Positions 59,700 through 64,000 of a stretch of DNA of 64,000 nucleotides are shown here, in pieces. The stretch lies in NCBI GenBank assembly GCA_019022495.1, contig JAFEKR010000016.1, positions 186,001 to 250,000 on the forward strand, read 5' to 3'. Positions within the stretch are counted from its first letter, which is position 1. Each line of letters begins with the position of its first letter. This DNA is from Epichloe hybrida. Taxonomy: Eukaryota > Ascomycota > Sordariomycetes > Hypocreales > Clavicipitaceae. Position numbers and translations under genes: made by a program. The notes under the pieces are model-generated. The model did no database searches. It had not been told where the DNA came from and was given only the letters and a program-made list of their open reading frames with translations.

Positions 59700-60650
59700 A
59701 TCCTAGAGTATTTATAAATAAACTATTAATAGAAGTTATAGAACCTAAGGAATAACTATATATTCTTAAAACTTATTAGCTCCTTCTATTCTCTAATTAT
59801 ATTAACCTAGTAAGTATTTATTAATATCCTATTAATAAAGAGAATAAATCCTAGGAATTTTACTAATTCTTTATAAAAAGAGCACTTAGAGGGTTTTATA
59901 TATAACTTTACTAACCTTATGTATTTAAGAACTTACTTAATATATTTAGTATACTTCTCCTTTATCTTAGAGAAGATTAAGATATTATCTAAATATACTA
60001 TATAAATAGTATTAACTAGCCTATATAGCACCTTATAGATATAACTTTAGAAAGTAGCTAGGGTATTTATTAACCTAAAAGGCATTATAAGGTACTTATA
60101 GTGCTTATAACACATGCAAAAAGCTATCTTCTACTTATTACCCTCTTTAATATAAATTTAGTAGTACATATCCTTAATATTAATCTTAGAAAAAAAATAA
60201 GCCCCTTAGTATTAATTAAGGATCTCTGAAATTAAGGGGAGAGCGTAGTAATTCTTTTATATTACCTTATTAAGCCCTTAATAGTTAATATATAGCTAGA
60301 GCATTCTATTCTTCTTTAGTATAAATAGAATAGGCGCGCTTACTAGGCTCTTTAAGGGTCTTATCTAGCCTTTCTTTAAGTTATTATTAATATATTCCTA
60401 GAGCTCTCTAAGCTTACTTTAGGAGAGAGAATAGATTAGTCTATATAGGGGTGTAGCTCCTAGTATAAGATTAATTATATAGTTAGTTAACTTCTTTAAT
60501 AGGAGGCTCCTTACCTTATCTAATATAAACTTATCTTTAAACTTATATAGTTTCTCTAGGATATCTTTAATAGTTTTATATACTCTTACCTTCTCTTTAT
60601 CTTTAAGAAAGATAAACTTATCCTCTAACACACTTATAATAGTATATGTA
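59700..60650 (-). pseudogene. gypsy RT remnant of element C
   Basis: Minus-strand frames read LEKLYKFKDKFILDK and ATPLYRLIYSLSP (60419-60631), then degraded ALPLISEIL, YKHYKYLIMPFRL and YIVYLDNILIFS. This is the usual order of Ty3/gypsy reverse transcriptase, with one catalytic Asp changed. Confidence 0.8.
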
Positions 60651-62265
60651 ATTATTTTATTATATATTACCTTTATAAACTTATAGGGAGTTAGTAGTAA
60701 AAAGGCTACCTTTCTTTTTTTAAACTACTATTCTTATAAGTATAAGCAAAGATATATATATTCTTCTGTAAGTGTATATATTCTAATTAATATAAGGCTT
60801 CCCTCTGCTCTTAGGTCCTTATTAATAGCTATATATAGTAACTTAAGATCTTTCTCTTTACCTTATAAATCTTTAATTATAATAGGTACCTTATAAATAC
60901 TATATTAGGGAACTATTAAAGCCCCTACTACCTTTAAGATAAGTGCTATAGCCTTAGCCTAATTAAGCTTATAAGTCTATGCGAATTAGGCGCTTATAAT
61001 ATTAATCTTAGTATAACTATTAAGATTTGCTACTATTTTAATATCTTTATGCCTATAAATAGTAACTAGTATATAGAATTAGTATCCTATTAGTACCCTA
61101 GTGTCTAAGGTAAAGGTAAGGGCTTTTACTTTTACCTCTAGGAGTTTTCCTAGCCCTCTTACTAGTCTTTCCTTAGCTTATTATAATTATAAATAAGGTA
61201 CTCTATACTACTATAATTAAAGTATTATCTTCTTCCTTATAGTCTATTATTATTTAGATAGGTAGCTAGGGTCTTTTCCTTATCCTTATCCTTATCTCTT
61301 TAGTTCCTATTTAGCTAATACCCTTATAGGGAGTTATATCTTTAGTATTAAGCTACCTTATATAGCCCCTTCTTTTCTAAATTATTTAGCTTTTACTTAT
61401 TCTTTAATATTACCTCCTAGAATTACTAGGTAAGTTATATAATATCTTCTTATATTAGACTAGTAATATTTGCGTATAAGTTAATATAATCTTATAAGTT
61501 AGGAAGTAATTTTGTAAAGAATATAAGAGTATAGGTTTTTTCTAGAGCTTATTCTAGGTGTTTCTCTAGTAAATCTAAGTAAATACTAAACTTAATAAGA
61601 CTCTAGCTCTCCTTTTGCTTTATATTTTCTAGCTATATAGCTATTTATATATTATAACTTATAGAGTCTTTAAGTAGCATAAGGGTCTAGTCTTAGAACT
61701 TATCCTAGTTATCCTTAGGATAATCCTAACTATTAGCTAGTTATTCTTTAATGTATTAGTCCTATCTAGCCTAATAGTTTATATGTATATAGTTAAGTAT
61801 AAAAAGGATTTTTTAGTTATCCTAGTAATACTTTTTCTTTACCCCCTTAAAGGTATAATTAAGGTTATTAAGCTATATCTTATACTTCTATAGGTTTATA
61901 AGGTATTAGAGTTTTATAATATTTTAGACCTTAACTTCTTAGCTACTAAGGCTTAAGGATAAACTATCCTTTTAGCCTTTTTTTACTAGTTCTCTATAAG
62001 ATTATATTAAGTTAGTAAGCTCCTTTTCTTAATCCTATAGTTCCTTAAGTTACTTAAGCTAGGTAATTTACTCCCTAACTACTATCTCTTTTACTACTAT
62101 AGTAAAGGGTATAGCTTAGATAAGGTTATAGAATATAGTATATCCCTAGCTATAGTATTACTATTATTTAGCTAATCCTAAGTAATATATAATATAGTTC
62201 TAGTGGATTAAGTTATTCTCCCCCTTATATTACTCTTAGGTAGCTAGTAAGAGAAGCTTTAGAAT

Positions 62266-62456
62266 TATAAGAATAAAGGGATAGCTAAGTAAGAGATATA
62301 GGGGCGTTTATATATTAACTAAAGCTTGCTAGGTCTAAGTGTGTTATACGTGTAAGTCACTAACTTATAGCTAGTGGCTTGCTAGTGTCACGTGGACCTA
62401 GCCCTACAGCGTGGTGCGCTAGCGGGGTGCACCCGTGTTATGAGTGGGGCCTCACA
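62266..62456 (-). repeat. 5' LTR of element C
   Basis: 191 nt. The outer (right) part (62380-62456) keeps CGTGGTGCGCTAGCGGGGTGC; the inner part is TA-rich. Confidence 0.85.
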
Positions 62457-63539
62457 CGGATCTTCATCGGTTCAATCGTGGCCAAAGACTAGACTAATTA
62501 TAAGTCTAGCACAATGCACGCAATGCGATTAGCTGCATTAATTCGCTACTCTCTCTTTTAGCCTTACCTATAGATTTTGCTTACTTTCCTAGTATCTAGA
62601 CTTTCCCTCTCTTCTCTTTCCTAGCTATCTATCTAACTATTATTAACTTTAATATATTATAGGATTATCCTATTACTTACGTAAGCACCTTAGTGTAACT
62701 AATACTAATTAGTAATTAACTTTATAACTATAAATAAGCTAGGTATTCTAAGAAAAGACATTTCTACAGACGCTACTACTACTACCCCTTATTATACTAT
62801 AATAGTTATTATAGTAAAGAGGTATAACTATATAAGTGTGCTAAAGAAAAAGACTAGAATCCTAGTTATAGGCTTGTTAGGCTTCTAAGGAATTAATTTA
62901 TTAACCCTTAGGCTAAGGGATATAACTTTATTATATCTATCCGGGATATTGTTATTAATTGTTATTTTATTGTCTATCACAAGAAAACTAACTAACTAAC
63001 TGAATCTATTGCCGTAAGGCATTTATTTCGAACCTGACGTTAAATAACCTTAGCTAAGCTAGCTAACTCAAATTAATCATTACGACTATTACTAACGATA
63101 TTATCTGATATAATTAAATAACTAACAAGCTTTATTCCTTTTAATAGGTATTTACAGAACCCCCCCCCCTTTTAACACACCTATAAATTCCCTTTAACAC
63201 ATTACTTTCTAATAAACCTTTAATCTCTCCCTATAAGCATTTACTACTAATTTTTTACCCCCTTTACTCTTAGTGCTATTTACCCTATGCTTATTAGTAA
63301 GAAAGAGAGATTACCTCCTTCCCTCCTTCTTATAAAAACAGGAAGGGGTAATTCCTATTAATCCCTTATTACTTTTCTTATTATTTTCTAGTTACTTTTA
63401 GTATTTCTATTGCTTTATTTATCCTAATTAATTTATTCTTATTACTGCTTTTGCTACTTTTTCTTTAGTTTTTCCCTGTTTTCATAATTTTCTAATTTTA
63501 TTAGAGTAATAATGCTCCTAAAGTATAAAAGAAAACCTT

Positions 63540-64000
63540 TGTAATAGTAATAGGTAAACATAGGAGCTTAATTAGTAGTAAGGAATAACTACCTAATAAC
63601 ATTCCTTTTATAGTTAAAGATAGCAGAGAAATCTAGACCTTTTATAAGAGAAAGAGCTACTAGTAATAGTAAGGCTTTAATCTTTACCCCTAAAAGACCC
63701 TAAGAGCATAAGTTACCCTTATGCCTTTAATAGCTTACTTATGCTTTCTTTTACAATTAGAAAGAATCTATTAAGCTAGATTTAGAGATTACTTTATAAC
63801 TTAAGCTTAATAACTAGATTACGAAATTTATTAACCTTAGTAAGTATTAAGGCTAGAGAGATAATAACTTATAGGAATTATTCTAAGAAGACTTTAAAGG
63901 CTAGTCTAAAAATACCTTTAAAAGGGTATCTAAGGAAGTTATTAGAGAATTACATAATTCTCTATAAGATAATAGTATTCTTATTAAGCAAGGCCTATGA
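63540..64000 (+). pseudogene. copia gag remnant of element A4, continues beyond the window
   Basis: Aligns in reverse to the gag-side sequence of A3 (about 54720-55220). Plus-strand frames read RPFIRERATSNSKALI and later NTFKRVSKEVIRELHNSL, with stops in between. No exact gag boundaries can be drawn. Confidence 0.6.

Larger units (their letters stand above)
41326..62456 (-). mobile_element. Ty3/gypsy element C, split by copia A3
   Basis: LTRs of 191 bp each at 41326-41516 and 62266-62456, with outer ends TGTGAGAAC and GGCCTCACA; inner copies are mutated to TATAAG and CTTATA. The internal region is in two pieces, 41517-41628 and 56200-62265, about 6.56 kb in total with LTRs. A purine tract on the minus strand (AGTGAGGGGATAA) lies next to the left LTR, so the element reads right to left. 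Minus-strand translation shows gypsy RT at about 59,700-60,650, with gag expected to the right and RNase H/integrase to the left. Many stops; inactive. Confidence 0.85.
41309..64000 (+). mobile_element. copia family A element A4, interrupted by C, right part runs off the window
   Basis: The 5' LTR is split. 41309-41325 (TATTGAATCCTT then TGGAT) and 62457-62704 (CGGAT then CTTCATCGG...) together make one family A LTR of about 260 nt. The break coincides with the insertion of element C. Internal sequence 62705-64000 aligns in reverse to 55938-54720 of A3 and encodes a degraded gag on the plus strand. The 3' end is outside the window. The 5 nt before the LTR are TAAAC (41304-41308), the expected target duplication. 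Confidence 0.8.

Noticed and set aside
31800..64000. CRISPR array or prokaryotic island in the TA-rich block
   Set aside because: Repeats are LTRs, TIRs and nested retroelements with target duplications; no regular spacer-repeat spacing.

Overview
The window comes from a filamentous ascomycete (Pezizomycotina, most likely Sordariomycetes). Genes have short GT-AG introns of about 45-100 nt with CTAAC/CTGAC-like branch sites. Housekeeping genes are typical of that group: COP9 signalosome subunit 3, a Mit1/CHD-type remodeller, mitochondrial MRM1 and a SUR7-family protein. Several retroelements carry a heavy repeat-induced point mutation (RIP)-like signature: C-to-T on both strands, very TA-rich sequence, and stops replacing W/Q/R codons.

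Layout. Positions 1-18,600 are gene-rich: a possible C-terminal tail of a gene running in from the left, a kinase-like gene (-), a small secreted Cys-rich protein (-), a SUR7-family membrane protein (+), a secreted PLC-like phosphodiesterase (+), CSN3 (-), a large chromatin remodeller (-) and MRM1 (+), the last two diverging from one promoter region. Positions 18,619-24,060 are one complete Ty1/copia element (-) with 233-bp LTRs and a perfect 5-bp target duplication. Positions 24,066-31,800 are genic again: two secreted Ser/Thr- or Cys-rich surface proteins (+), a GFA-domain protein (-) and a DUF1365 protein (-).

From about 31,800 to the end the window is TA-rich repeat. In order: a TIR element; an inverted pair of copia family A fragments flanking a deleted copia (family D); then a small gene island at about 39,513-40,845 carrying a predicted tail-anchored kinase; then a five-level nest of retroelements. 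Following LTR boundaries and target-site duplications, the nest order is Ty3/gypsy B2 (+) containing copia A4 (+), containing gypsy C (-), containing copia A3 (-), containing gypsy B1 (+). The B1, A3 and C insertions show target duplications inside the window (TGGAA, TTTAT, and CGGAT mutated to TGGAT on one side). The right ends of A4 and B2 lie beyond the window.

How it fits together. The genic blocks look like an ordinary core genome with no obvious gene cluster. The secreted and surface protein genes have short tandem arrays next to their start codons. The repeat block looks silenced and mutated, but short, less mutated islands remain around the insertion junctions, and one kinase gene survives between repeat blocks. 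All gene structures and element boundaries here were read by eye; no database search or alignment was run.
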